Notes under the pieces: model-generated | Seen by the model: the letters and a program-made list of their open reading frames with translations, nothing else | Database searches by the model: none | Told to the model about the DNA's origin: nothing | Part shown: positions 22,540-34,486 of the stretch, piece after piece | Numbering within the stretch: position 1 is the stretch's first letter | How the letters are laid out: each line of letters starts with the position of its first letter | NCBI GenBank assembly: GCA_963555705.1 | Contig: OY743184.1 | Coordinates: 28,970,639-29,034,638 of the forward strand | Direction of reading: 5' to 3' | From: Ligustrum vulgare | Lineage: Eukaryota > Streptophyta > Magnoliopsida > Lamiales > Oleaceae | DNA: 64,000 bases | Made by a program: the position numbers and the translations under genes

Positions 22540-25500
22540 ACGTCACAACCTACCACCACCCCACCCTGCAACTCCCGCCCGCCCACCCACCACCCCACCC
22601 CCACCCCCACCCCCACCCTACCCTACCCTACCCCCACCCACCCACCCACCCCACATCACCCCAAACCAAAAATAAACTTTTTTTTTCTTTCGATGTTTTC
22701 CTATCATTCCCCATCTCACCCCAACCCCAACCCCACTGGACCCTACTCCGCCTTATTACAAAGTGACAAATTGATATCACCCCAACCCACCCCACCCCAC
22801 CCCACCCCACCGCAAAGTGACAAATTGATCTCACCCTCGCCACATCCCTAGACCCCACCCACCCACTCTGTCCACCCATATCCTACCCCACCCTAAAAAT
22901 AAGTTTATTTTTATTTTTCCTCGATGTTTTCCTACACTTCCCCATCCCAGCCCAACTCAACCCCACTCCACTCGATCCTACCCTACCCTACCTCATCGCA
23001 AAGTGACAAATGATCTTATCCCATTCACAGACCACCACCCCACCCCACCCCACGCCAAAAATAATTTTTATTTTTTTTTCCTTTCGATATTTTCCTATCA
23101 TTCCCCACCCCACCCTACCCTACCCCACATCATCTTAAAGTGACAAATTGATCTCACCCTAACCACATCCTCCGACCCCACCACCCCACCCCGCCTCACC
23201 ACCCATATCCTACCCCACCCCAAAAATAAGTTTATTTTTATTTTCTCTCGATGTTTTCCTATACTTCCTCAACCCACCCCACCCATCCCACCCCAACCTA
23301 ACCCCACTTGACCCTATCCTACCCCACCTCATCACAAAGTGACAAATTGATCTCACCCTAGCCAGATCCCCCGACCCCACCCACCCACCAACCCCACCTC
23401 ACCACCCATATCCTACCCCACCCCCAAAAATAAGTTTGTTTTTATATTCTCCCAATGTTTTCCTACACTTCCCCATCCTATCCCACCCCACTCCACTCCA
23501 CTCGACTCTACCCCACCTCATCGCAAAGTGACAAATTGATCTTATCCCAGCCACAAACCACGACACACCCTGCCCGCCTCGCCACCCACCCTACCCCACC
23601 TCACCGCAAAAACGATTTTTTTCCTTCTACTTTGCCACCTACCACCACCCAGCCCAACACCACCCTACCGATCCCACCCCACCCCAAAAATGATTTTTTT
23701 CCTTCTACTTTTTCATGCCCCCACCAACCCCACCCCAACACCACCCTGCCCACCCCACCCCACAAAATGAGTTTTTTTTTATCTCTCCATGTTTTCCCAC
23801 CCTACCCTGCCACCCACCCCACCAAAAAATGATTATTTTCTTCTAATTTTCCACACCCACCCCGCCCCTACCAACTACCCACCCAAGCCATCGACCTCAC
23901 CCCACCCAAAAATGATTTTTTTCTTCCACTTTTTCACACCCCACCAAGACCCTACCCTTGCACCCACCCCACTATACCCACCCATCCCATTCCTACCCAC
24001 CCCCCCAAAAATGATTTTTTCTTCAATTTTTCACACCCTCACCTACCTCGCTCCAGACCCTATCCCGCCACCCACCCAACCAACGACCCCACCCAAAAAT
24101 GATTTTTTTCCTACTTTTTCACACTCCATCCCGACCCTACGCCCGTCACCCAACAACCCCACCACTACTCACCCCACCCCAAAAATGATTTTTTTTCTTT
24201 TCCACACCCGTCTCGACCCTATACCCGTCACCCACCAACCCCACCCCTACCCAAAAATGATTTTTCTTCTTCTAATTTTTCACACCCCGTCCCTACCCCG
24301 CCACCCACCCAACAAACCGACCCCACCAAAATTTATTTTTTTCTTATACTTTTCCTCGTCCAATGATCACAAAAAGTTATAGATGATCACAACTTTTAAT
24401 ATAATTGGTCACAATCATTTATAGTTGGTCACATATTATTTATTTATTGGTCACAACTTACTCGTTTTTTCATGATTAGTTAATATTTTTTGTCATAGTT
24501 ACCTAATAATTGGTCACATTCCCTACTCGTCATAAGTCCCACAAAGTCACATTTAGTTGACATTTTGGTTACACTTACCTAATAATTCGATCACCCCACC
24601 CCCACATGCAAAGTCACAACATGTCACACAATTGGTCACACAATGTCACATTACAAATTTAGTTGAAAAACCTCACCCACCTACCTACACATTCCTAAAG
24701 TCGTAGTTGATCACACAAGGTCATAATTTGATCACACAAGGTCAAAGTTTGGTCACACGAGGTCACAGTTAGATCACAATTAGTTTAGTTGCAAAATTCG
24801 GTCACACAAAGTCACAATTCGATCACATAAAGTCACAGTTGGTCACACGAAGGCACGGTTTGATCACGCAAGGTCATAGTTTGGTAACACGTGTGACCGA
24901 ACTATGACATCGTGTGATTGAACTATGACCTTGTATGACCGAATTGAGACTTTTTTTGATCGAACTGTGACCTTGTACGTTCCAATCGTGACTTTGTGTG
25001 ATCAAGTACGGGATGTGACCAATTATTAGGTAAACGTGACCAAAATATTTGCTAATTGTGACTTGTGAGAAATAGGGGATGTGACCAAGAAAACTAAGAA
25101 TATGGAATGTAACCAAATATTAGGTAATTGTAACAAAAATGTTAACTAATTGTGATTGAGGAAACGTGTAAATTATGACCAATAAATAAATAATATGTAC
25201 CAATTATATGATAATTTTGATCAATTATAGGAAAATGTGATCAAAATATTGACTAATTGTGAGTTTGTGCGACTTATGATAAGTGCGAATGTGATCAAGA
25301 AAACAAGTAAGTTTTGATCAATAAATAAATAAATTGTGATCAATTATTTATGACTATGACCAATTATTAGGTAACTATGACCAATAAATAAATAATATGT
25401 AATCAATTATGGATCATTGTGACCAATTATATAGATTGTGACCAACTGTGACTTGGTGTGACCATTGGACGAGGACCTGATGTGACCTACAATTGTGTCA

Positions 25501-27115
25501 AATATAACTATGTGTGACAGAACTGTGACTTTGTAAGAACGAAGCGTGACTTTATGTGATCGACCTGTGACCTCGTGTGATCTAACCATGACCTCGTTTG
25601 ACCTAATTGTGACCTCCTGTGTGACCTCGTTTGACCAAACTGCGACTTTGTGTGACCGAACTTTGACCTTGTGTGACCAACTGTGACTTTGGAGGGGTGG
25701 GGTTTTACAACTAAATTTCTAATTGTGACTCTGTGTGACCTTATGTGCCTTAACTGCGATCTCGTGTCAACTTACATGATTGATTGTGATTTTGGGGGTG
25801 GGGATAGTGGAGTAGAGGTCGGGTAGAGCTAGAAAAAGTAGAAGAAAACATTTTTTGTGGTGAGGTAGGATCGGGGTGGGGAAAAGTAGAAGAAAAATAT
25901 AATTTTTTGGAGTGGGGTGGGTGGTGGGTAGGGTAGGGTCGAGGTCGGGTTAGTGGTTGGAAAAAGTAGAAGAAAAAAATTATTTTTTGGGTGGGTGCGT
26001 GGGTGGGGTGGGGTAGGGTGGGTTGAGATGTGGTGGTTGGTATGAAGTGTGAAAAAATAGAAGAAAAATAATTTTTTGATTGGGTATGGTGGGTGGCGGG
26101 GTGCGGTGCGGTGCGGTGGGATGGGGTGGGGCGGTTGGGGGGGAAGTGTGAAAAAATAAAAGAAAAATCATTTTTGGGTGGGGTGGGGGTGTAAAAAATA
26201 CAAAAAAAATCATTTTTGGATGGGGGTAGGGTGCGGTGGGATAGGATGGGATGATTGAGGTGAAGTGTGAAAAAATAGAAGAAAAATCATTTTTGGGTGG
26301 GGTGGGTTGTGGTGGGGTTGCTAGGGTGTAGTGGGGTTGTTAGGGTGGGGTGTAAAAATATAGAAGAAAAATCATATTTGGGTGGAGTAGGATGGGGGTG
26401 GGGGTGGGGTGGGTGGCGAGGTAGGGTCGGGGAGGGTGGGTAGGGGTGTGGAAAATTAGGAGAAAAAAATTAATTTTAGGTGGGGTGGGTGGCATGGCAG
26501 GGTCTGGGCGAGTCGTGAAAAAATAGTAAAAAAATCATTTTGGATGAGGTGGGTTGGGGTAGGGTCTGGGGCGAGGCTGGTGGGGGAGTTGAAAATTAGA
26601 AGAAAAAAATTAATTTTGGGTGGCGTGGGTGGGGTTGGGGTAGGTGGATGGGTAAGATAGGGTAGGGTCTGGACGAGTTGTAGAAAGGTAGTAGAAAAAA
26701 TCATTGTTGGTGAAGTGGGGTGTGGTGGGGTAGGGTATGGTCGGGTGGGGTGGGGAAGGGTGAAAAAATACTTCAAAAAAAAAATAATTTATTTTTGGAG
26801 TGGGGTGGGTGGGCATGGTGGGTGGGTAGGTGTGATGGGATGGGACTAGTGGGTGGGTGATTGGGTGCGTGGGGTGTGGTTGGGGTGGGTGGGTGGGTGG
26901 GTGAGTGAGATGAGAAAAAAATAAAAGTAAAATCATTCTTGTGGTGGGTGAGTCGTGGTGGGGTGGTTGTGTGGGTGGACGGGGTTGGGTTGGGGAGGAG
27001 TGGGGGGTGGGGTGGGTAAGGTGGTGTTGGGGGTGGGGGTGAGTATGAAAAAGTAGAAGGAAAAAAATTATTTTATGGGGTGGGGGTGGTTGTCGGGTTG
27101 GTGCGGTGAGTACAG
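22540..27115. repeat. Giant imperfect inverted repeat with C-rich and G-rich arms
   Basis: The left arm (22540-24360) is dominated by CCACCCC on the plus strand. The right arm (25790-27115) is dominated by GGGGTGGG. The inner flanks (24370-24880 and 24895-25780) carry GGTCACA and TGTGACC words. The centre is a palindrome, ACACGTGT around 24887-24894. The motif CCCCAAAAATGATTTTTTTC recurs about every 80-120 bp at 23670-24330. Its complement recurs on the right (GAAAAATCATTTTTGGG). The outer left part (22540-23580) has a different repeated unit with ACAAATTGATCTCACCCT and CGATGTTTTCCT, so the symmetry is loose there. Pro-rich ORFs across both arms are translations of the repeat, not proteins. 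Confidence 0.87.
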
Positions 27116-27439
27116 GATTGGGTTAGAATAAAGTTGTTGTGGATTATGTATTGTTTTGATTTTATTATTTAATATTAGCCTTTATTTGACAACTCATTAT
27201 AATTATTATAATATATTGTATTAATTAATTAATTAATTAACACCTGATTTTTTAATAAAAATCTTAAGTTTGTTATGTTTAAAAAGTGAAAGTTTTAGTT
27301 CTATAGTTGTATACTTTTCCCTTAAAAAAAAGTTGCAAAAGATAAAGAGTCCAGTCCAATTTCACCTCAACTACCCGTTTAATAATCCGGCCCAGTTAAA
27401 CATTCCAGTCCATCCACAAGACATAAAGAACTAAGTCTG

Positions 27440-27760
27440 ATATGGTTCCCTCACAACACCCGACCTACCCCCTCAGCCTCGTCGATCTCCATCATCTTAC
27501 TCGTCGAGCTCTATCATCTCCTACCCACAAGCTATTTCTCCAAGCCATAAGCTATTTCTCCTACCCAGAATCCGATTGGTACTGCCCGCTCGCCCCTGCT
27601 CCTCCATTGGTCACGATTGGTACTACCCGCTCGCCCCTGCTCTACCGCTAGACACTGTTCCGCTGCTGGTCGCTGCTCCGCTAGTCCCTGCTATCCATTT
27701 TCGGCGACCCCGGCGCCAACTCTCCGACGACCGAACTCACCGGTGGTATATTATTTTGAG
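27440..27760 (+). other. GC-rich segment of unknown origin inside the CACTA element
   Basis: This segment is far more GC-rich than its flanks and has overlapping short ORFs. The block GATTGGTACT.CCCGCTCGCC is repeated at about 27575 and 27617. It lies upstream of, and on the same strand as, the GDT1-like exons. It may be a captured 5' exon or UTR of another gene, but I recognise no protein family. Confidence 0.35.
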
Positions 27761-29260
27761 TTTATTGTTTTTTTTTTTTTCACAATCATTTTGAGTTTAT
27801 TAGTTAATGGTTAGTTATGTTTGATTTATGAAAATGCTAGGTTTATGTCTTGATTTATGAAAATGATAGGTTTGAGTAGGAGTCACCGAGGATTGCCTTG
27901 TAGCAAGAACTGGAAACTGCCTCATCCTTTAAGACCAACATATTTTGAGAGCAAGAACTTCTTTTCTAATAATATCTCAACTAGACTTCCATAACACTGA
28001 CAAAGCCTTGATGTCTTCTGACAACATTATTCTTGGTTTTAGATAATGGCAATGCGTCATCCCAGGAGACTTGTGTTGTCAGGTTGCCTTGGGGCTTTAA
28101 TAGTAAGATTTGTGTTTTTCATCTATTAGTTATTCTGTTTATTATCCAATTTCTAATATCTTGAAACATTATAATAGCTGAAAATATTTTCTGAATTATA
28201 GATCATGACTATCTTATCTGCTCTTGTTGGCTGGGCAGCTCCAAAGCTGGTAAGAGTGATTTACATGTTCATATTTTTCAAGGGACCTGATGCTGTAAAG
28301 ACATTGGATACATTTTCTGAGTTTAATCCGGATGTCTTACTGCATGATATCTGACAGACTTTAACTGTTTCAATATTTTTTCATGTACTTGATAATAGTT
28401 ATAAATAAAATCTCCCTCCTTCCTCTTTCATCACTTTTTAGGCCACACGTTTGCTTTGAAGTGGCCCAATTAATCCTTTTAATAAATTGTTATTTCTCGT
28501 TTCCAGTTGATCCTAGCTTCCATTATGCCTGTAGTTCTCAAATCATTATACATGCTGATGCTATCTAAATTTTCAACCAATGTCCTGTGCATTTACATTG
28601 TCAAATGGGTTGCTTTTTAGGCTTGGACAGAGAATGTCAAAATATTGAGCAAAATGTTTACCTATATCTATATTATTAAGGCACTATGACCATTCTTCTT
28701 TCGATGTCAGTTGTCATTTGTCATTGTTTTATGATTTGCTCACTGACACTGCAATTTTAAATTATGTAGATCTCCCGTAAGTGGACTCATCATATCACAA
28801 CCTTACTGTTTTTGGGTTTTGGTTTTTGGTTTCTATGGGATGCATTTAACGAAGGGTTCTGATTTTTTCCTCTCTTCCTTATTTTATTGTCCTCTTTCAC
28901 ATTTGGTAGACATAAATCCATCATCTTCAAATGATTATGCTATTCACAAAATCATGTCAATTGTGTTTCACTTTCCTTACAGAGAAGCAGAAGAATTGGC
29001 TGAAGTTGAAGCAAAATTGGTTTGTTTTTTATTTTTATTTTTTCCCCTTTTTCCTTTAGGATTTCCCCTTCATTAACTTTAACTTTTGCTGGTTTCATAT
29101 TTTTGCCATGAATAGGGTGGTGATATAAAAAGTAATGGTGGATCATCCAAAGAGAACAATAAGGTATGGCATAAACTCTTGTTATGTTAGGACATAATGG
29201 ATGCATATAGTACATTCAAGGTTATTTCTACTATTAGTTTGCACTGTTGTTTCACTCTTA

Positions 29261-29420
29261 GAGCCTATTTGGTATAGGTAGTTTTTTTTTTGAAGATTTT
29301 GGGAAATTTTGAATTTTTATGAGAATGAAAAGTATGAAAAGTTGTGGGTCCCATAGAAATGTGTGGTTGAAAATGAATTTGAAGGAAATGTTGAAAATTT
29401 AGTGAAGACCAAACAAACTC
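29261..29420. mobile_element. Tourist-like MITE in GDT1-like intron
   Basis: The ends GAGCCTATTTGGT and ACCAAACAAACTC are flanked by TTA at 29258-29260 and 29421-29423, the 3-bp duplication typical of PIF/Harbinger elements. Confidence 0.82.
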
Positions 29421-29457
29421 TTAGTTTAAGTAAGAACATGATTCCATCATAAATTAA

Positions 29458-29620
29458 GCCCCGGTTTGGTATCAATTAAATCTAGATTTTAATCTAAATC
29501 AAAGTTAACAATTAAATCTCAATCACATATTTCATGTGACCCACAACTTTTCAACCATACGTTTAATCAAGTCTTATTAAAATATACTAAAATCTGATTT
29601 AATCTCTATCAAACGGGGCC
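29458..29620. mobile_element. Second Tourist-like MITE in the same intron
   Basis: The ends GCCCCGGTTTGGTAT and ATCAAACGGGGCC are flanked by TAA at 29455-29457 and 29621-29623. The interior differs from the MITE just upstream but matches those at 12043 and 12323. Confidence 0.82.
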
Positions 29621-29987
29621 TAAGATTTATTCATAAAAATCTATTGCTCAAGTTTAGAGTGACTTGTCTCTGTGATGTGGTGGGAAGAAAAGCAGAATTA
29701 GAGCATTTAAAATGATATAAGACATGTGCATGTTCAATTATGTCAAAGATCCTGTATGATGAGAATATTTGATATTAGTTATGTGGTATTTATAGAAACT
29801 TGTATGCTAAAAGTTATTAGGAAGTATGTCAGGACACATGAAGGTAAATTTTTGTTCGTATCTGATAAGAATGTGTGATGTTCCTGTGGGATTTTCCAGG
29901 ACGATGACAATTTGAAGAAGCACAATCGTCCTCTTCTTGCTCAATTCTTCTCCCCCATCTTGCTGAAGGTTTTCAAAATGATATGTG

Positions 29988-29988
<1 letters not shown>

Positions 29989-30038
<50 letters not shown>
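29989..30038. repeat. (TA)n microsatellite
   Basis: 25 TA units in the intron between GDT1-like exons six and seven. Confidence 0.97.
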
Positions 30039-30041
<3 letters not shown>

Positions 30042-30314
30042 GGACCATGTTCAGAATAGCTAATATGTGACAAACCTCTAAACTAAATTTCATTCTATTT
30101 CTGCAGGCATTTTCGATTACTTTCTTTGGGGAATGGGGTGATAAGAGCCAGGTAAGCACACAATGGGCTGGTCAAATATATATGATTTAGTTGTATGTCA
30201 CCATTTACTGTTGCTTCTTTCCAGTCTAACAATCCGCAAACTACTTTTCCAGCTTGCAACTATTGGTTTGGCTGCAGATGAGAATCCATTGGGCGTTGTA
30301 CTTGGTGGAATCAT

Positions 30315-32519
30315 GTAAGTTTATTGCAGCTTTTTAATCTGGATGATACCATAAGTCCTTGTCCTCAATTTTTTGATAATGCTGATGTCAGTAGTTTTAT
30401 CTTCTTGTTCTGTTTTATTGACGTCATCTCAATTTTAGAGACCAAAAAAGGGCTTATGATTCTGAGAGATGTTCTCTGAATATCTATTCAAATATACATG
30501 GAACTGAACATAAACGTATAGGAATCAGAAGCCCGTCGCAGAAGCATGTTATCACTCATTTAATTAAGGAAATGGATTTAGACCCTGATAAGTCTGAGAT
30601 AATAAAAAATTCTGCAAAGTGCCCCAAAATCAAGTCGTTTCATGGACAACAATTCTATTTAAAACTGGCTCAGACGAGTTGACACCTTTTGTAACTATAT
30701 GCTGAATTTTTCTTCGGTGTCAAGCTATTGTGAGAAAGTATTGTGGGATTTTTCTGAAACGAAAATGTCTAAAGAATAATAGCTATTGCCAAAAAATCTG
30801 AACTTTTACGGAGGATATGCTGGCCAAAAGATTCCTTTGCTTGTGAAATTGTCATGCTATTTTTTTAGTAAAGTGCGTGGAAAATACTTGCAAGCCCAGC
30901 TTCCCAATTGAAGTCAAATTAAAACATAGGCAGGGAAATGATCATCATCTACCTAATATCTCATGGAAGGATATTTGGACTCTTTACTATATTCAACAAG
31001 TCAAAACTTTGTCTAATCTGACATGGCTTAATTTCTATTCCCAAGAATATCTAAAACCAAAAAAATAGAATAAGTTCATTCTCAATCCACTCACCCTATT
31101 CACATTCCACATATACGCGGGTTTAAGTAAATTAAACTCAATTATTGAACATCATTAGTGTTAAAGACCAAATATTCATCATTGCTCATATGTTTTCCGT
31201 AAGAAGCTAATTACTTTAGCATTAATCATATTAAACTGTAATCTTTTGTGGGGGGTTAATTGGTTTTTTATTTATTTAGTAAGATGGAGCGAACTCACTG
31301 TTACCTACGTTGATCATGAATTGAAATAATATGGGCAAAAGCAATATTTTGAGCAAAGAAAATGACAACAGCAGCAGTTGTCAGCTGGGTTAGAGAACCA
31401 TGCTGATAAAAGGCACTCTTGCGGTCAACATCATGGAAATGAAAGATCGCTTGATATTCTTAGTTTTTTAAACTTATCAACTGCTACGCAGGAACAAAAG
31501 TGCAGTTGCCTTGTTGGTAATTTGTCTTGAATTCTTATTTATGACTAACTTCATATAAGTCTATTTGAAAACAAGCTTAATTTGAATTCAAAATTTTTGT
31601 TTGCTATTATTAATTAGTTTTAAATTTGATTTGGGTTTAGATACTCAAATAGTGCCAAAGAAGAAAGAAACAACTTCTGCCATTTAATAGTTTATTGTCT
31701 TATTTAGTTTGATGGAGATTATTGTTGAATTTGTGATGTTGAAGAGTTAGGGATTGATGTTGGAAGTTGTTTGAGGTGTTGGTTTGATTTTTAAATTATT
31801 ATGTTGGTTATGATGTCTTTCTACAGGTTGATTAAGTCCAATTTATAGGGGAGGTTATCTCAAAATTTCTATAGAATTTTTTACAATAGAAGGGAAGGGA
31901 AGAGAAGTTAACACGTCTAAGTTTAAATTTTACACTTGGGGTGAAAGCTCATTTTCCTTGGTGGTAGATCTAGCATCTAGCTGACATCTGTCATCGATGC
32001 ACTTCACGTCTCTGATCTAGTAGATTGATTTAGGACAAGTAATATCAATTTATATGAAATCACATTGGAAAAATATAAATGTATTTTGCTTTTAACTCTA
32101 TTTCTTATTTTTCTACCATTTATTAAGTAAAACGTGACATTCACTTATAACTTTGCTCAAATTTGTTATAGGTGTAACTTTGAAGATGGACCGAATTTTG
32201 CGATCTAAAGGTGCGGTTATATTGCGGGATGAAGTTGATGTTCTGGTAGTAAAATATTTTTTTTGTCAAATGATGATGTTCTTTGGCGAATTTGTTAAAC
32301 ATTATCAACACTTTCTTTCATGGATTTATTATTTTGTGTTGTGGATTTGTTATTCTGTATTGATTTATTAAACATTATCAAGACTTTATTTTGTATAGAT
32401 TTGAAAATTCATAATGTATTTACTTTTGTTTTTTATTTAAAGTACCATTTTAATGAAGTAATTAGAAAAATTTGGGTTTTATAAATAATTTGTTCAATAA
32501 TTTTTTTTTTTAAAAAAAC
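30315..32519. other. CACTA interior without recognised gene
   Basis: After the donor site at 30315 no further GDT1-like exon appears. Short ORFs at 30877-31068 and 32153-32371 have no family features. The latter (GVTLKMDRILRSKGAVILRD) could be an exon of a transposon protein, but this is only a guess. Confidence 0.4.
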
Positions 32520-32940
32520 ATATAGTAACGTTCAAAAAAACGTTGCAAAAGGGTTTACAACAACACTCAATAAATGTTGCAAAATGTTAGGTTAAAAGTT
32601 TTTGCAACATTTAAAAAACGTTGCAAAATGATCTATGGAAACACTCAATAAATGTTGCAAAAGGTTTTACGGCAACACTAAAACAATGTTGTAAAAAAGT
32701 CTACGACAACACTTAATAAACGTTGTAAAAGGGTTTACGGCAACACTTAAAAAACGTTGCAAAAAGGTTTATCGCAACACTTAATAAACTTTGCAAAATG
32801 TCTATTGCAACGTTTATTTCAATCTTTTGCAACGTTCAAAAAACTACGACAACACTGCGATTTGCAACACTTGTGAAACGTTGCAGAAGTCTTTTGGCAG
32901 CATTTTTTGAGTGTTGCAAAAGATTATTTTTGTTGTAGTG
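32520..32940. repeat. CACTA right subterminal repeats
   Basis: About ten units of the type GCAACACTTAAAAAACGTTGC at roughly 45-60-bp spacing, ending in TTTTTGTTGTAGTG. Confidence 0.87.
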
Positions 32941-33371
32941 TTGGTACATAGGAAAATCCATACCTTATTCGTTAAATTGATCATATAATTGAACAATAAG
33001 GACTGAAAAATATTGTCAAATGGATCTCAAACGTGACAAAAGACTTTTGTTTCTTTTCTATTCTATTTCCTGGTCTATCTGTTTCTTACGAACTATTTTC
33101 TAAACTTTTGAATCGAGAAATAATATTTTGTTTTGGTGATTCATCTCACCGTCTTACCGTTTTTACAGATAAAAATCACCGTTCAATTAAAATCTAATTC
33201 AGTTAGACTTTTGAAGGTCGTATAACGCATGGAAATCTCAACAGTTTGTGCAAATTGAATTCACTAGGTAACGAATTGAAATTTCAATCTTTGGTATAAA
33301 ATAATATAAAAATCCATTTAAACTTCTATTCTTTAAATCAAAATAACTTGATGTGATTTTATCAAAACTAA

Positions 33372-33886
33372 GGTGGCGTTCTGTTTGTATTTTATTTTGT
33401 ATTTTCATTTTCGAAAATATTTTGTGTTTTGTATTTTCATTTTTGTTTTCAAATTTGCTGAAAACGCGTTTGATTTGTCATTTCTGAAAACTGTTTTTGA
33501 AAATGAAAAGCTGGAAAACACGTTCTGTTTGAGATTTTGCAGAACACTATTTAAACTATTTTTAATTAATTTGCTTGCAGAATACTACTAACTCCAACTC
33601 AAATTTCCTTTCATAATACACTAAAAATATGGTTACATGCAACACACTAATGTGAGCATTAAGAGTCTATATTAACACAGTTTGGTCAGGTTCGGGACTT
33701 GAGAAAGCTCTACTTATATTAAAATTCAGAAAATGCAAGTTCTTTCAAAATCACCAGAGTCCATTTATCATTGCATTTTTTGAAATATAACAACAAAAAT
33801 TCTCATTTAATTTTTTTTTTTTATAATGTTGATATTAAATTCAATAAAACTTTATTTAAACTAAGTTCCAAGTTAGGATAATTCTC

Positions 33887-33918
<32 letters not shown>

Positions 33919-34229
33919 TATTTAGGTTTAGTTCCAAGTTAGGATAATTCTAAAAAAAATAAAAATAAATAAATAAATAAAAACTTTATATTAAACTTAG
34001 TTCTAAGTTAAGATAATTCTATTAAAAAAAAAAATCTCAAAACGCGTTTTTTTGTCGAAATACACACAAAACGCCCAAAACGATGTTTCAAGCGTTTTCC
34101 GTTTTGTGTACAATTTTTTTTTTTTTGTTTTTCAAAATGCGTTTTCGAAAATGGTAAAGAGAACGCGTTTTTAGCGTTTTCGAAAATAAAAACAGAAAAC
34201 GATCTCAAAACAACAAAGAGAACAGGGGC
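33372..34229. mobile_element. 858-bp MITE with long inverted ends
   Basis: The left end GGTGGCGTTCTGTTTGTATTT and the reverse of the right end GCCCCTGTTCTCTTTGTTGT are similar and continue for over 100 bp in TTTTCGAAAA-rich text. TAA at 33369-33371 and 34230-34232 is the target duplication. No transposase. It interrupts the solo LTR. Confidence 0.7.
33849..34035. repeat. Three A-tailed 60-bp units
   Basis: TTTATTTAAACTAAGTTCCAA followed by GTTAGGATAATTCT and an A-rich tail occurs three times in a row with increasing divergence, inside the MITE. Confidence 0.85.
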
Positions 34230-34304
34230 TAAGTTTTCTTTGAATCAAGACACATAATTAATCATGATCTAGAAAATGAGTCCAATATCGGTATGGTAAT
34301 TATC

Positions 34305-34306
<2 letters not shown>

Positions 34307-34359
<53 letters not shown>
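34307..34359. repeat. (AT)n microsatellite
   Basis: About 26 AT units inside the solo LTR. Confidence 0.97.
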
Positions 34360-34362
<3 letters not shown>

Positions 34363-34486
34363 CCTCAAATAAAATATGTCATCAAAACGAAAACACTTTA
34401 GTCCTTCGACTTTTCAAAATCATTAAAACACATAAATGATAAAATCGTTAAATAATTCTAGCCTTCAAAAATTTCGGGGCATTACA

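Larger units (their letters stand above)
28043..30314 (+). pseudogene. GDT1-like (UPF0016/TMEM165 family) gene fragment, eight exons
   Basis: GDT1-family proteins are multi-pass membrane cation (Mn/Ca) transporters with two E-x-G-D-(K/R)-(T/S) motifs. Exons with GT-AG borders are 28043-28102 (AMRHPRRLVLSGCLGALI), 28202-28249 (MTILSALVGWAAPKL), 28770-28855 (ISRKWTHHITTLLF to WDAFNEG), 28983-29019 (AEELAEVEAKL), 29116-29163, 29900-29968 (PLLAQFFSPILLK), 30107-30151 (FFGEWGDKSQ, the second motif) and 30253-30314 (LATIGLAADENPLGVVLGG). The joined frame of about 150 codons has no stop. The exon with the first motif and start, and the final exon(s), are absent, so no working transporter can be made. 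It lies inside the CACTA element, so it looks like genomic DNA capture. Two MITEs and an (AT)n tract lie in introns. Confidence 0.87.
22011..32940. mobile_element. Non-autonomous CACTA transposon carrying a gene fragment and a long inverted repeat
   Basis: The left end is CACTACTACAAAAAT at 22011. The right end, read inward on the minus strand, is CACTACAACAAAAAT at 32940. Flanking TTG at 22008-22010 and 32941-32943 is the 3-bp duplication expected for CACTA. Subterminal regions 22011-22330 and 32520-32940 are arrays of GCAACGTTTAAAAAACGTTG-type units. Inside are a 4.6-kb inverted repeat (22540-27115), a GC-rich unidentified segment (27440-27760) and GDT1-like exons (28043-30314). No TnpD/TNP2 or TnpA-like transposase is recognisable in the 10.9 kb, so mobility would depend on an autonomous relative. 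Confidence 0.87.
21446..34486 (-). mobile_element. Solo LTR, split by a CACTA element and a MITE
   Basis: The left edge reads TGTAACGCCCCTGAATTTTT and the right edge AAATTTCGGGGCATTACA, matching inverted LTR-type termini. Flanks TTCAC (21441-21445) and TTTAC (34487-34491) are a 5-bp target duplication with one change. Removing the CACTA and the MITE with their duplications leaves about 1.25 kb with no internal coding region, so it is a solo LTR. The words near 21690-21730 (ATGAGTATACAAATATACTCAG) resemble the other solo LTR at 50247-53056 in reverse, which suggests minus orientation. It interrupts the pararetrovirus copy. Confidence 0.75.

Noticed and set aside
22537..26936. Long Pro/Thr/His-rich ORFs on both strands as protein genes
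   Set aside because: They are translations of the CCACCCC-type repeat in all frames, with no start context or domains.
28819..29076. 85-codon ORF over GDT1-like exons
   Set aside because: It reads across an exon and introns in the wrong frame; the spliced model explains the region better.
28043..30314. A functional GDT1 gene
   Set aside because: The first motif-bearing exon, the start and the last exon(s) are absent and the fragment lies within CACTA borders.
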